Below the pieces are notes generated by a model that was not told the origin of the DNA, ran no database searches, and saw nothing but the letters and a program-made list of their open reading frames with translations. A DNA stretch of 64,000 bases from Hanleya hanleyi. Taxonomy: Eukaryota; Mollusca; Polyplacophora; Lepidopleurida; Hanleyidae. Below, piece by piece: positions 39,169-52,278 of the stretch (position 1 is the stretch's first letter; every line of letters starts with the position of its first letter). Position numbers and translations under genes: made by a program. The DNA lies in the NCBI GenBank assembly GCA_036873755.1, contig JAVTVY010033629.1:82208-146207 (forward strand). The letters are read 5' to 3'.

Positions 39169-42100
39169 GTGGTGCATTCTTGTTTATTTGCACGTGTTCA
39201 TGTGTCCAATCAACAACATAGCATGTTGGTAGATACCGGATCGGCTGTAAGTCTGCTGTCATCTTCCTGGTATGAACAGTTGGGGGATTAACAGCCCTTG
39301 CTTCAGGCGACAGATATCGTACTTAATTCCGCAGATGGGAGTAGAATTCAAGTTGATGGAGAAGTATGCTTAGAATTTAGCATTGGGGGTTATATGTTCT
39401 CGCATAGAGTGGTAATAGCGCAGCTTGAACTTGCTGGCATATTAGGCGTTGACTTTTTGAGGCAGAATGGTCTGGACGTAAGTGTGTCTAGGAGTAAGCT
39501 TATTCTGGGGGATGCGGAAATCGATCTTCAGAGTAGACCTGAAAGGGTATGTGCGAGGATAAAACTGACTGAAAAAGTTGTGGTTCCTCCCGATTCCGAG
39601 ATTTTTGTTCAGGGGTATGTAGAGGGACAATCTGTGGCCGATAAGATGTTGATGGCAGAACCGTTCGCGTTTTTGCAACGGAAGGGGCTTGTTATGTCCA
39701 ATGCCGTGGTGGGCTCGGGGAGTGTTTTCCTTTCCGTGATAAACTTTACTGATCAACCTGTGTATGTCAAGAGAGGTACAGCTGTGGCTAGCTTAGCGGT
39801 GGTAACAGAGGTTGAGAGCGTGGAATCTGACAGTCCAGGGTTAGAAAATTCTCGGGTACCGATGCATTTAGAACCGCTCTTAGAAAGGGCTTCTGGTAAT
39901 CTAACTGGTAAACAGTCTGCTAAACTGGCCGCCTTGTTAGTAGATAACCAAGATGTTTTCATGGGTCCTGATGGCAAGCCCGGAAGGACGGGGTTGGTTA
40001 GGCACCGAATCGATACTGGACAGTCAAAGCCCATAAAGGTTCCCCCTCGTAGGACACCATTAGCTCAACGCGAAATAGTCGAACGAGAATTGGATCGTAT
40101 GGTAGAGGACGACATTATAGAACCAAGTATTAGTCCCTGGTCCTCCCCCATTTTGTTGGTGGCGAAACGTGATGGAACAACCCCATTTTGCGTCGACTAC
40201 AGACGGGTCAATGCAGAGACTGTAAAAGACGCCTATCCGCTACCTCGGATAGATGATTCTCTGGATGCGTTAGCTGGAGCTTGTTGGTTTTCAACCTTGG
40301 ATCTAGTATCTGGTTACTGGCAGTGTGAGGTTGAAGAGGACAGGGACAAAACTGCTTTCGCAACCAACAAAGGGCTTTTTTCAATTCAAGGCCATGCCAT
40401 TCGGCCTGTGCAATGCCCCAGCAACGTTTGAACGACTCATGGACCTAGTGTTGAGAGGGTTGCAGTGGGAACGGTGTCTTTGCTATTTAGATGACATTAT
40501 CGTCTTTGGCTCGACTTGAGTTGGCGTTAGAGAATTTGAGAGTGGTGTTTTCACGACTTCGCCAAGCTAACTTGAAACTAAAACCATCCAAGTGCTTCCT
40601 GTTTCAGACTGAAGTTCCTTACTTGGGTCATGTTGTGTCAGAGCAGGGGATTAAGTGTGATCCCGGTAAAATCGAAGCCGTTCTTAACTGGCCAGAGCCG
40701 AAAAATGTAACCGATGTGCGAAGCTTTTTGGGATTGGCTGGTTATTATAGGCGATTTTTGCCAGATTTCGCTACCGTTTCTCATCTAACTCGAAAAGGGG
40801 TGAAATGTGAGTTCTCGGAAGAGTGCCGAAATGCATTCTGCGACATTAAGGGTTTACTAGCTTCACCTCCTGCTCTCGCGTACCCAGAAAAGGAGACGGT
40901 TTTTATTCTAGATACGGATGCCAGTGCTTATGGGTTGGGAGCGGTGTTATCCCAGGTACAACGCGGTGGGGAACGCGTAATAGCCTACGCCAGTAAGACG
41001 TTAAACAAACAGCAACGTCAGTATTGCGCAACATACCGGGAACTGCTGGCTGTGGTCACATTTGTGAAACACTTTCGTCATTATTTGTAGGGACGCCGGT
41101 TCATAGTAAGAACTGATCATGCCTCTCTGACTTGGCTCAGAAACTTTAAAAGCCCCGAAGGAATGTTGGCAAGGTGGATTACTGTGTTAGAGACATATGA
41201 TTTTAGCATCCATTATCGTCAAGGCAACCTTCATGGCAATGCTGACGGCTTATCGCGACAAGGACATAGAAAATATAAGCGGTCGGACTGTTCAGAGTGT
41301 TTTCCTAGGACACTGTCAGACACTACTCCAGAGCCTCGAGTAGATCATTCAGTACCAGAAGAGTTATCGTCAGGAATTAAGTGTATTCCGCAGACTTCGG
41401 CTGTAATTGAGCCAGCGGTGCATACGCCCTGGTTACAAACCTGGTCGTTAAGCCAGTTGTGCGCGTGGCAGGGTAAGGATCCTGGTGTAGCGACTATTAT
41501 CGACCTGAAGTCGCGATTCATAGAAAAACCATCAAAAACAGATGTGGCTGGAATGTCTCGGGACGTTAAGCGTCTTTGGTCGCTTTGGGAGGTACTGGTG
41601 GTCCGAGATGGAGTATTGTATTACAAATGGTGGCACAACGTTACGCAGAAGTTTAGTTTACTCATTTTAGCTCCGGTAGAAGTGCGTTCGCAAATTTTCC
41701 AGCAGTTGCACAGTAATAGGACAGCGGGTCATCTGGGAAGGCGACGGACTTTGAAGTCCATTCGACAAAGGGTATATTGGCCAGGCATGTCGTCGGACAT
41801 TCGGAGGTGGGTAAAGCAATGTGACCTATGTGCCCGGAGAAAGTCGGGACCGGGACGAAGGAGGGCTCCATTGCAACAATATCTCGTTGGAGCGCCTTTT
41901 GAGCGGATAGCCATTGATATATTGGAATGCCCTTGTACTGTAGATGGGAACCGCTACATTTTGGTGGTTAGTGATTATTTCACGAAGTGGGTAGAGGCAT
42001 ATACTATGCCTGACCATTCGGCCTTGGCAGTAGCCGATAAATTGGTTTGTGAATTTATATGCCGATATGGAGTGCCGGCGCAGATTCATTCGGATCGGGG

Positions 42101-42818
42101 AAGGGAATTTCAGTCGGTATTGTTTGCTAGGATGTGTGAGTTGTTGGGCGTGGAGAAGACACGTACCACTCCGTACCGGCCCCAGCCAGATGGCTTGGTG
42201 GAGCGGCTATATCGCACAATAGTCCAAATGTTGTCGGCTTACGTGAATGATAACCATACTAACTGGGACGAACAGCTTCCCTTTGTCCTTATGGCATACC
42301 GGGCCTCCGCACATCAGAGCACAGGCGGTTCCCCAAATTTGTTGATGTTCGGGCGTGAAGTGGCGTGCCCTCTAGACCGTATGGTAGGGAATCCTCCTCA
42401 GGCTCCGTCATATGGGTGTCCTGTAGAATATATACGTTGGCTTAAACAAGTACAAGATAAGGCGTTTGATTTTGTTTCCACCAAGGCGAGAAGAGCAGCA
42501 CTACGTCAAAAGAAAAATTACGACCGTGGGGTTAAGGCACGTTCCTATCAACCTGGTAGTTATGTTTGGATGTGGTATCCCCCTGAGGCAGGGGCAACAC
42601 TTGGGTTAGGATGGACAGGACCATATCGTGTCCTGAGGAAACTTTCCACAGTTACTTACCTCGTGCAGAGGGATCCGCTTTCTGAACCTAAGGTCTATCA
42701 TATCGATCATCTGAAGCCATATGAAGGCGTGATTCCGTCTGTGGGTTGGCATCGGACGAGCTCAGAAAGTAGCCAGGAGAGGGGAGGGGAAGAGAGTTCC
42801 GTGGGAACAGGCGTATGA
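39169..42818 (+). pseudogene. pol: Gypsy pol polyprotein with four lesions
   Basis: Protease active site is LVDTGSAVS at 39224-39250. RT carries FCVDYRRVN and the catalytic YLDDIIVFG near 40478. RNase H has DTDASAYGLGAVL near 40910 and RTDHASLTWL near 41110. Integrase has an HHCC-type finger, the DDE core (IDILECP; IHSDRGREF; the Glu in DGLVERL) and a C-terminal GPY/F module (WTGPYRV). Lesions: TAA near 39289 after the protease; one extra T in the run near 40377-40383; a shift near 40510; TAG at about 41088. The last 551 codons are open (41163-42818). No chromodomain seen. Confidence 0.88.
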
Positions 42819-43197
42819 TTAGGACTAGATGTCTCCGTAGGCGAAGATTTGCTTCAGACAGGTTTGCATCAAACAAACGATGGTGATATGTGGGATGCAT
42901 GTGGAATGGATGAGGGTGAAGAAATGGGAGGCTTGGTGACTCCTCCACCTCGGCAATCTAGAGCAGGGAGGCGGGTGCGTGCCCCGGTGCGGTATACGCC
43001 TAGCTTGACAGTTTTACCGAAGTGTTTTTTGTGCGGGCGTTTGGCCTTCAGTATACGAGTGGGGATTCGTTCGGAGAAGGGCCCCTCCCGACGTTGTCCT
43101 CAGTCGCGTGCTGAGGGTGTCCAGTCCCCACTGATAGAATGTGGTCATGCAGGTTTTAATACAATTGCTTTTTTTAAATTTATTTTTATGATACAGG

Positions 43198-43765
43198 ATG
43201 ACAGAGGCAATTTTGGACGTCTGCGCCTCAGATCATAAGGTGGCCAAATTAGACGAAGATCTCCGGCCGGAGTGGGTTGAGGGTGGTATGCCCTGTCCTG
43301 TACCGGAATGTGGGTCGCATGTATATCGGGCATGGAACTGTTTGACCAGACATTGGAAGAAGAGCCACAATGAACATGTACGCCTGTTCAAATATCCCCA
43401 CTGTCCGTTCATGAATCAGCGTAAAAATCAGTCGCCGCCTAAGAAGTGAACATAAATTCACTGACAAAAACCTCCAGGCTACAGTTGAGCCCATGGTTGA
43501 CGATGAGGTCAACAACCGCTTGTATGTTGACACTGGGGAACATAAATGCCCAAAACGGAGAACAGTGATTCACTTAGAAGCCCGTGAGGATGCGAGGCGG
43601 AAGCGGCTGAGGTTGGCCGAGGAGGCTCAGGATTCACCGTTAGTAGTGTCGGATCATCACACCTGTCGAGATGAGGATGTAAAAATAGTGGACGGCCCAG
43701 TTGGACTTCCGGTGATGCGGGTTTCCATGAAGCCGCATTGGATGCCGCGGTGTGCGCGTAAATGA
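43198..43765 (+). CDS. Extra 3' ORF with C2H2 finger in the Gypsy element
   Basis: An 83-codon frame (43198-43449) starts at an ATG placed in TTTTTATGATACAG|GATGAC, a good splice acceptor at 43196-43197. It encodes a finger (CPVPECG...LTRHWKKSH) and a second Cys-pair segment. A second frame (43493-43765, 90 codons, basic, Cys/His-containing) probably continues the same protein after a small indel. It occupies the env position between pol and the LTR, but has no signal peptide or membrane segment. Likely translated from a spliced mRNA. Function unknown. Confidence 0.55.
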
Positions 43766-43810
43766 CTTTATTTATTTCTATTTTGAAACATCTGAGACGC
43801 GGTTGTATCT

Positions 43811-43824
43811 AAGAGGGGGGGAAG
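43811..43824 (+). other. Polypurine tract
   Basis: AAGAGGGGGGGAAG lies immediately before the LTR start TGTAGCGG, the expected plus-strand priming site. Confidence 0.8.
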
Positions 43825-44555
43825 TGTAGCGGTGGCTGAACCTTAATCCCGCAGAGTTACTTCCCCTTCTGTATTCGGCTTGTAATTGAATCTTTCGCAG
43901 GATGTTTTTGTTTATAAGTTTTACACAGTCGTTTTGTCAATGTCCGTGTTGTATTTATATGTTCTGAAAGTGTATTCCGTTGTTATATTTTTGAATGTAA
44001 ATGATGTCTCGCGTCTGTTATTATTTATAGAGAGTCCTGAATCGTTGAGAGGCCGGATGTACCAGCGATTATGTGTCCATTCGCGGATATATATCCCCAA
44101 GCATTTATTTTGTCAGTTGTCTTTTCCCAGCAGGAGTTCTCAAATGTACCATGTTTGCCTGTTATTCCTGTGTTTGAATGATTCAGTTTTGGACATTTAT
44201 TTGAGGATTATGACGACTAATTACTGACAAATCAAGATCACAAAAGGTGCCACATTTTCACCTGGTGGGCTTCTTACCAGTTTTAGGCAGAGTAATCTCC
44301 CCTTTAGTTTTTCTGTTCATTTGAACTCTTGCTGGGAGAACGATCCACGGCCTCTGTTTATAATTGTTTATGTTTGTCAATGTTGTGTCATTTGAAAGTA
44401 ATTGTATTAAATTATTATTATTTATTTTCTCTAAACTGGTTTTCTTGTTGTGACTGACATCCTCCTTCACTCTCTTTAGACCTCTGCCATCCTTCCGTTC
44501 TGCATTCCGGAAGTTCGTCTTCAAGTTGGAACAAAAATATCTGCGTCCCGTTACA
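43825..44555 (+). repeat. 3' LTR of the Gypsy element (731 bp)
   Basis: Begins TGTAGCGG and ends CCGTTACA, inverted termini matching at 7 of 8 positions, directly after the polypurine tract. No second copy in the window. Confidence 0.75.
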
Positions 44556-44599
44556 CGAAGTAAGGTTTGGTGTGATTTAAGTGTGTACCTTCACCTAAG

Positions 44600-47400
44600 A
44601 CATGTTTTTGCCAATTTCGAGGATTATAGGTCACCTAAGTAGGTCAAATTTTCATAAAAAGTAGGCCAGCTCAGAACTTTCTGGTAACAGTCCCCTTATG
44701 CACGTTCATGTCAAAAATCAAGGTTCTAATGTCAACGGTCCGTAGGAATACGGGAGACGGTCGAGAGATGACTTTGGGGCCGTCTATCTAGAAATACGAG
44801 AGACGGTCGAGAGATGACTTGGGGGCCCTCTATCTAGAAATAACCTGAAATCCTCTCAAAATTTCTAGGTTTATAGGTCACCTAAGTAGGTCAGCTCAGA
44901 TCTTGCTGGTGACAGTCCCCTAATGCACGTTCATGCCAAAACTCAAGATATAATGTCAACGGTTCTCTTTATTTTGCCGACGAAAGGATTCGGATGGACT
45001 GACTCATTACCGCACAATTTGCCAATAAGAGCCTTCTTCGCAGGAAAAAGATATTTGATATCGAGTTCACCATGTGTGACACGAACCAAGAAGAGCTAGC
45101 ATTCAAACATTGACATTTTCAAACTCAAAGACCCCTACTGAAAGTATTGGCAAACCCATTAACAAAATATTATGCGTAAATAAATAATAAGAATTGCATT
45201 CAGTTGAGGAATATGTTATAGGAATTGTAAACATCGCCGATCGCCCCAATTCATATGTGAAGAATGAGACGCAGACCAACATAGAGACAGGCAAGTATAA
45301 ACTATACAAAACAGCGCTGTCTAAGAAATGAATTTGGTATATATTAATTTATAGAATTTGACAGGGCAAGCCCAGATCGTATACCATCTCAAAAGATGTG
45401 CTCAACCGTGGCGGAGAATGTACCTTAAAGAAACATAGGAGAACAATGATTTCTTTATGGCTAGCCAGAGCATGCTTGAGATGTGTTTTATCTACCATTA
45501 TATAACATTGCTTGGAGATAGATATTTGGTGGCCGTTAATACTGAATCTCGGTGTTGAATTCCAACTGCGTAAAAAACATTTCACGCAGTTACATGGCAG
45601 TGTGACTAACATCACAGGACCTACGAAGTAGGGTAGGCATTAGGACTTCGGCGCGCACTGAACTCTTGGTTTAAGTAACTTTATTTGCTCAATGGCAGCA
45701 GGGAGCGAAATAAGCATATGCTTATCAGGACGTCTCCCCAGTACACAATATATTCGTACAAATAAAGATTGCAATAAAGCAGATTATTTACATATAAATA
45801 AGGTAATAGCGTTTAACGTGAATATCAGAGTAGAAAATTTATCAAAAATATTGAAATTAATTAATGTCCAGAAACTATGGTTGAGAAAAACATCTGCGTG
45901 CTATGCGCAAGTCATCAAGTCTGGCTGGCCGCAAAAGAAATAGGATTTGAAGTGATTATGATAGCACAAATAAATCAGGAAAACCGTTTAGAGAAAGCAA
46001 CAAATTTTCCTAATGAACAGAGAATACTAGTATTTGTTTCGATATTTTGCTCGGGGTCGCCTAGCAGCAGAAATAAAGCGGGTGGCTCGCGCGAAAACTG
46101 GTAAATCTTTTCGGGGTCACTTAAAAGTGAAACTCTTTGCTCCCGGAATAAAGCACTGAGCTCTTGGAAATCCCCCGCCCCAAGTTGAAATCCTGCCTAG
46201 ATGAAGATGGGCACGGCCCAAGTCAAAATCACCAGTGATTTTCATCAAAAATCACCAGACATTTTCATTGGTAGTAGATCAGCTCAGAACTGGCTGGTAA
46301 CAGTCCGTAATGCACCTTCATGCAAAATATCAAGATTCTAATGCCAACGGTTCTCCTTATTTTGCGGACGAAAGGTCTCGGATGGACTCACTGACTGACT
46401 ACCAGACAATTTGCAGATGGTAGCCTACTTCGTAGGAAAATAGTTAGCAACACGGTAGAAGGGATAAATCGCCTTTTCCCTTCAAACTACCGTACAGTTG
46501 GTCTGACATATTCCGGTACGGTATGCGATATATATGACCTTTATCATATCAATCAATCATTCATTTTCCATATATAAATTATACAAAGATTTAATATGTC
46601 TAATTTACATGTCTATCTGAGAATAATGAGTTAAAAGTTCGACATTAAGGCTCTGTGGTAGAGGATCTGGATAGTTCTAGGCTCCTGGTCGGTAATCTTT
46701 CCGGAATTGCCCCACTTTTAGTAAATATTGGGAAAATTGGAGATGGGGCCGGCACCCAGCATAAACATAAATTTCTCGTAAGTACGGTACTCTGAAAGGC
46801 TATCGAAATCTGGGCGGACGTTATTTTATTTACCGGTACTGGTTTACCTGTAAAATTTTACTGAATATAGCGTAAGGAAGTGTAATTCTCTCCGTATCAT
46901 CCATTCTCTGTCTCCCGTTTGCGTGCACAGTGACATATCCTTAATTCTGTGATGGCCTGTCTGAAATTAACATTTTTAACGCACAAAATGCACCCAGGGG
47001 TGCCATATCGGTACTAATTTGTCATGTCTTTATTTACATGAGCAGTGTGACTACGTCACAGGACCTACGAAGTAGGGTAGGACTCCGACGCGAACTGAAC
47101 TCTTGGAAATCCCCACCCCCAGTTGAAATCCTGCCTATATTATGATGGGCACTGCCCAAGTCAGAATCACCAGTGATTTTCATCAAAAATCACCAGAAAT
47201 TTCAGCTCAGGTTCTAATGTCAACGGTTCTCCTTATTTTGCCGACCAAAGGACACGGATGGACTCACTTACTGACTGACTACCGGACAAATTGATGGTAG
47301 TCTACTTCGTAGGGATAGGGGATGTAGGTAACTTCTGTCATTCACACTTCTGGTACTCAGAATCACAACCACGATTGGATACCACAAATCAGTTGTTAGC
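44600..47400. repeat. Dispersed repeat family with CCTACGAAGTAGG ends
   Basis: Related copies near 44600-45045, 45620-46436 (interrupted) and 47064-47313 share AACTCTTGGAAATCCCC, CACCAGTGATTTTCATCAAA and AACGGTTCTCCTTATTTTGC. Two are bounded by CCTACGAAGTAGG and CTACTTCGTAGG, suggesting a MITE. A 47-bp duplication (GAGACGGTCGAGAGATGACT) lies at 44750-44840. No gene is seen; frames of 60-90 codons lack support. Confidence 0.6.
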
Positions 47401-47536
47401 CGTGGTCATCGTGGATATTCAAACATAATTTCATTTCCATGGACTGTCATACTGTTATAGTATGAATAACAACTGTTTCTTAATAGCTATCGCCATCATT
47501 AACATGTTGATGATTCTGGGCTATACGCCTACCATG

Positions 47537-47907
47537 TGTAAGACGGGTTGGCGCTGATTTTGAGGTTAGTAGAGCTTCCAATGAAAACTCCAACACAGAT
47601 GGGCCCAGAATGCAGAACACCTGCAAATAGGAATTTATTTCTGTTACAATGACCCTCAGGTGAAGTCCACCTATACAGTTTCGGCTAGTCGGAGCGGGTA
47701 CTGCCGTTCGCTACCAATAAAATACGGTTCTTTCAAACAATGAATTTGGTAATGTTACAGTTCAGCTTCCATAGATTGTGGTATTGGCTTTACCAGAACA
47801 ATCTCATGTGTATCCATACAATACCAATAAACATTACAATGTTATTCTCAATGTTTGTCTTGACTTATATTTACCGGTAATAACGAGTGCATGTAGCTCT
47901 TTTACCA
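47537..47907 (-). repeat. 3' LTR (371 bp)
   Basis: Minus-strand termini TGGTAAAAGAGC...CGTCTTACA. The central part (TGACCCTCAGGTGAAGTCCA) matches 52290-52552 and a short fragment at 58795-58885. Confidence 0.75.
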
Positions 47908-47944
47908 GAAATTATAATTTGCCTGAATGCAAATAGTAGTTTTT

Positions 47945-50065
47945 CTCAAACGGGCTCAAAGTCCTGTAACTCTCAGAACTCCATCATCTTGCTCTTGGTA
48001 GAGAACAGAGCCTAATCCTTCGCTTGATGCATCAGTTTAGAGGATGAATGGTTTGTCGAAATTTGCATACGCCATAACATGTCCCAGAGTTAGCGAGGAA
48101 ATCAGTGATTCTAACACTTCTTGGTGTGCAGGAGTCCATTTCATGATCGTGCTTGATGGTGCCTGACCTTGTCTTTGACGGGATTTGGATCTAGGTCCTG
48201 AGTTCCGTCCACGTTTTCTGGTATTCGTATCGCCAGCTGGTGGGGCTTTCAACAGTTCATAAATGGGTTTGGCCACTCTGGAGAAGTTGTGGATATACTT
48301 CCGATAGTATCCGATGAACCCCATTAAATGACGTACATCACCGACAGTCTCGGGAACCTTGTCCTTGAGCTTCAAAACAGCCTCAATGTCCTCTGGCTCC
48401 GCACGGTACCCATCCCTCGAAACAATGTTTCCCAAATATCGGACTTCCCTTTTGAAGAAATGACACTTAGATGCCTTGAGTTTGACGCCAGCTTCTGCAA
48501 GTCGTTTCAGGACAGCTTTGACGTCTTTAACGTGCTGCTCGAAGTGGCGCTGTACACAATTACATCATCCAGGTAGGGAAGACATATACGGTCTCGAAGA
48601 TCTCCCAAGATTTCGTCCATGTAGCGTTGAAAGGCTGCAGGTGCGTTCGTAAGGCCAAACGGCTTCCTCTCCCATTCATATAGACCCCAAGGAGTCACAA
48701 ACGCTGTAAGATGTCGACTGGTGGGCTTGATGAATCCTTGGTGGTAGGCCTTCCCATGAACCATGCACTACCTGTGAACCATGATTCGAGAGCATCTTGG
48801 ATACGAGGCAGAGGTTGTCTGTCCCTTATGGTCTTCCCGTTCAGCTGCCTGCAATCGATACATAGGCGAAGATCGCCACTCTTCTTCTTCACACACACCA
48901 TTGGTGAAGAATAGGATAATCTGCTTTTAGTAATCCACCCTTTCTGGATCAAGTTCTGTAGATAATCTTTCCCCTCCTGATATAATGGGCGTGGGATTGA
49001 ACAATAGGTTTTCTGTACGGGTACATCATCACTTAACTTGATGTCCATTTCAAGGTCCTTGAGGCAACCGATATCATCATCGTTCCTTGCAAACACGTCG
49101 ACTTCTTCATCAAGCATCTCACGAGCTGTCTTCTGCTGTACCTCTGTCAAATCTGCATCTGAGAGATTGAATTTGGGTTTCTGTGTTTGATCTGCCGAGT
49201 TATTCCCTAGTTCAGTATCCGCCTCAACCGGTTCCACACGTGTGATAGTGTCCACCATATTTAGGGTACCTATCTCTGTTCGCCCTAGAATGGAAATATC
49301 ATGGTTAGTGGTATTTCTCAGCAGAATGCCCACTTTACGGTGTTTGCCTAATTCCACTACAGTTTCCGCGACCTCTAGGCCATAGGGTAGCCGAGAGTCG
49401 AGGTCAGCTTCAAGGTATAGTAACATTCCCTCTGTGCACCGGCCTGGAAGAACATTACAACTGATCTGTGTCACTTTCCTCGTTGGGATATTCAGTCGTT
49501 TGCGTGGAGTCCGAACAAGGCAAGGTAAATCTTCTTCCTCACGGCTAATCAAACCAACCACTTTCTTGGCATGGAACCTTTGACTCTCTGGTAATGCATC
49601 CTTACTCAAGTTCACCATAATGCTAGAGTTCTGAAGACTGTCACTTTTATCACTAGTGCTTCCTCCTTGGCAAACATATTGTTCGATAACATTAAAACCT
49701 ATCAATGGAGTATCCATTTCTGGTTCATCCGTAACCAGCATTGGAACAGGGAGCGCATTGCCACTGTTGCTATCTGCCAAACAGAATCCCATTTCCACCC
49801 AACCAGCATAAACAATGTTCGTGCCATTTGCAGCTTTTAAGTTCAATTCCTCAGGCATAAGCTCTGCTAAGTCGTGAACTTGTCTTCTGGGAAAGTTCTT
49901 GTCCAACCACGAACGCGGAAGAATGCTCACTTGGGATCCCGTATCCCAAAGAGCCTTGGTTTCCACACCATCAACAGTGCACAACACCATGCATCTTTTC
50001 CCGATCAGTTTGGCTACAGCATGATTTTTACTGCCCACTTTAACATTCCCATCTAGACCCCTCAA
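47945..50065 (-). pseudogene. pol: Gypsy protease and reverse transcriptase, frameshifted
   Basis: The first frame (50065 down to 48695) has the protease active site LWDTGSQVSIL and the RT start (CVKKKSGDLRLCIDCRQLNG). It then shifts into a frame with [16 protein letters not shown] and the catalytic YLDDVIVYS (48764-48507), and again into one with RHLMGFIGYYRKYI (48435-48037). Only the first residues of RNase H remain before the deletion joining the LTR. Confidence 0.85.
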
Positions 50066-50193
50066 CGTGGCACAAGAGTTTATCTGTACTTTTGGTGAAG
50101 ATTGGGACCCTCGGTTTCCAGCTACACATGGTCCCTTTGGTGTAGCTGGTTTTAGTTTCCCTGTTGGTAGCTTGGCTTCTGTTTGTCCTTTTT

Positions 50194-50290
50194 ACAGCCT
50201 TTCGCCCAATGTTCGTCACTTCCGCAGTTGTAACAATGGTCACATGACCCCCCTTTGCCCAAATCTCTGCAAGTCTCGCACCCTTTGATG
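50194..50290 (-). pseudogene. Gag nucleocapsid zinc knuckle, out of frame
   Basis: A CCHC knuckle CYNCGSDEHWAKGC at 50235-50194 is preceded by two further Cys pairs. It lies in a different frame from the gag ORF ending at 50328, so a small indel (or a programmed shift) separates them. Confidence 0.75.
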
Positions 50291-50327
50291 AATTTTCGTT
50301 TGTATTTCAAATTCGTCTGGAGATTCT

Positions 50328-51266
50328 TTAGAAACTACTATTCACCTTTGTGTGATGTCTGCCAGTTCTCAGTTTCTGCTGATGCTCACTTTCGCGCGAC
50401 ACTACCTTGTTAAGTTCCATGGTCAGGTCCTCAACCGTTGCAGCCTCATTTTCGAGATGAACTCTCATCTCCTGACGTACCACATCACTTCGAAGGCCCG
50501 TAAGAACTGTCCGTCGGAACATACCATCCACCAAAGCAGCGTCATAGCGAACTGATGCAGCTTCTTGTTTTGAGGCCAACAGTACTTTTTGTTTCAAGTC
50601 CAGAGCCCTGATTATGAAAGCTTGTTCATCTTCCTCATCATCCTGCGCTGCTGAACACAACTGTTTGTATATCTCTGTGACGCTTTTGTCCTTACAATAG
50701 AAATTCATCAGCCGCTTCAGCGATACGAGGTCACGAGGAGGTTTACCCCATAGGTAATCCCGAAAGCCTAGTCCTGGTGCCACTGCTTTCAAGACTGCCT
50801 GTATTATCTCCTCTTCGGAGTAGCCTTGTTTCACCCCCAGATCAATTTGGTAGTTTAGGCTTAAGTAACTCAAACGATCCTTCTGTGTTGCGTCCTTGAT
50901 CTGGCCAGTTATTTTGAACTCTCTTCTCCAGCTCGGAGGTGGTGTCCCCCTTCTATTGGCAGGTGGTGGCGGTGTTTCTCTTCTATCGGTGACGGCATTC
51001 TCGCCAGCCATTTGATTTTGAGACTCCGCTGGTCTTTCCACAGCATATAGAATTGACTGTATCGACAGCATAGTTGCTACGCCTCCATCCTCTTTTGTGA
51101 TCTCAACTGCTAGAAACTTCTCAAATATTTGACATAGCTTTGCCCTTCCCTGCTCAGATTTGTGGTCACCTGGTACCCCTATGTCTTCCAGCAAATCTAC
51201 GAGCTGGCTGGCAGACAGGGTGTACACTGTCCTCCTTATTTCAAATTCGAGTTCAGGATCAGACAT
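50328..51266 (-). CDS. gag: Gypsy Gag (matrix/capsid part)
   Basis: 312 codons from the ATG at 51266; the frame is open farther upstream without a better start. An acidic N-terminal domain, a Pro-rich linker with two similar RRGTPPP repeats, and a retrotransposon gag capsid domain (about residues 130-290, with DEQAFIIRALDLKQK) are visible. It ends shortly before the zinc knuckle in another frame. Intact as an ORF. Confidence 0.75.
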   Translation of the reverse strand: MSDPELEFEIRRTVYTLSASQLVDLLEDIGVPGDHKSEQGRAKLCQIFEKFLAVEITKEDGGVATMLSIQSILYAVERPAESQNQMAGENAVTDRRETPPPPANRRGTPPPSWRREFKITGQIKDATQKDRLSYLSLNYQIDLGVKQGYSEEEIIQAVLKAVAPGLGFRDYLWGKPPRDLVSLKRLMNFYCKDKSVTEIYKQLCSAAQDDEEDEQAFIIRALDLKQKVLLASKQEAASVRYDAALVDGMFRRTVLTGLRSDVVRQEMRVHLENEAATVEDLTMELNKVVSRESEHQQKLRTGRHHTKVNSSF

Positions 51267-51718
51267 GGTAATAGCAAAGTTGGACAAGACAGCAAGCAAT
51301 ACAAATAAATAATGCACAAATTGCACCTGTCACCTACCTTTCTGGCTACACGAGCAGGTAGTATGCTAAATCCCTAAGTGAATTTCAAATAATAGGTCAA
51401 TCAAAATCAATTTCACCACATATATAAAAGTTCATCAAAGTTCATGCATGGGGAAAGTTCAGATCTTCTCAACAGTTCACTACAGTCCATGCCTGCCCAC
51501 TGTGATATCTTCTTTTGGTGACATCTAAATATGTCAGAGTTCAAAGTATATTTCATCTAACTCCAGCTGTCCTTGGAATCACCGCAATAAATCAGCTGAA
51601 TTGTTCTGTTGATGGTAGGTGGATTTAACAAATCCAGCAGGTATTTCAATTGTTCAGTTGTCTCTTCTGAGCTACCATATCATGTTATTCCAGAAATCAG
51701 TTAGTACAAAGAACAGCA

Positions 51719-52278
51719 ATCAATTATATTGTCTTCAACAAAACTCCAAGCACAGGCTACGCCTTTGTAAATCACCGTTCAGTATGTTGAAGTGTCACTT
51801 CTGGTTCACCTCAATCAGTTCAATGTCTGTTGTCCACTAAATCTGTCAACATAGCATAGTGTCTGTGCTCTCACTAGTCTGTGCTCTCACTGCTCTCACT
51901 CTCACTAGATACCCATCTGTGTTGGAGTTTGTCATTGGAAGCCCTACTAACCTCAACATCAGCGCCAACCCGTCTTACATTTTGGGGGCCTGTCCGGGAT
52001 GGGTAATGGATGTCATGGTGACGACATTTCACAGTCAATGATGTATACGGTGAAGGTTGTACCAAAGGAACACAGAAGATATCATTTCCTTCCCAGTGAA
52101 ATCTTTAGATGTGGTTGGACTAGTGAGAGCACAGACACTATGCTATGTTGACAGATTTAGTGGACAACAGACATTGAACTGATTGAGGTGAACCAGAAGT
52201 GACACTTCAACATACTAAACGGTGATTTACAAAGGCGTAGCCTGTGCTTGGAGTTTTGTTGAAGACAATATAATTGAT
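51719..52278. repeat. 161-bp inverted arms flanking an inverted LTR/PBS segment
   Basis: 51719-51879 and 52118-52278 are reverse complements. The loop carries the LTR end CCCGTCTTACA (51969-51979) and TGGGGGCCTGTCCGGGAT (51983-52000), a proline-tRNA-type primer-binding site, in plus orientation, opposite to gag-pol. Confidence 0.82.

Larger units (their letters stand above)
39169..44555 (+). mobile_element. Gypsy-type LTR retrotransposon, 5'-truncated
   Basis: Pol order is protease, reverse transcriptase, RNase H, integrase, as in Ty3/Gypsy elements. An extra ORF and a complete 3' LTR follow. No gag and no 5' LTR are visible. Confidence 0.88.
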
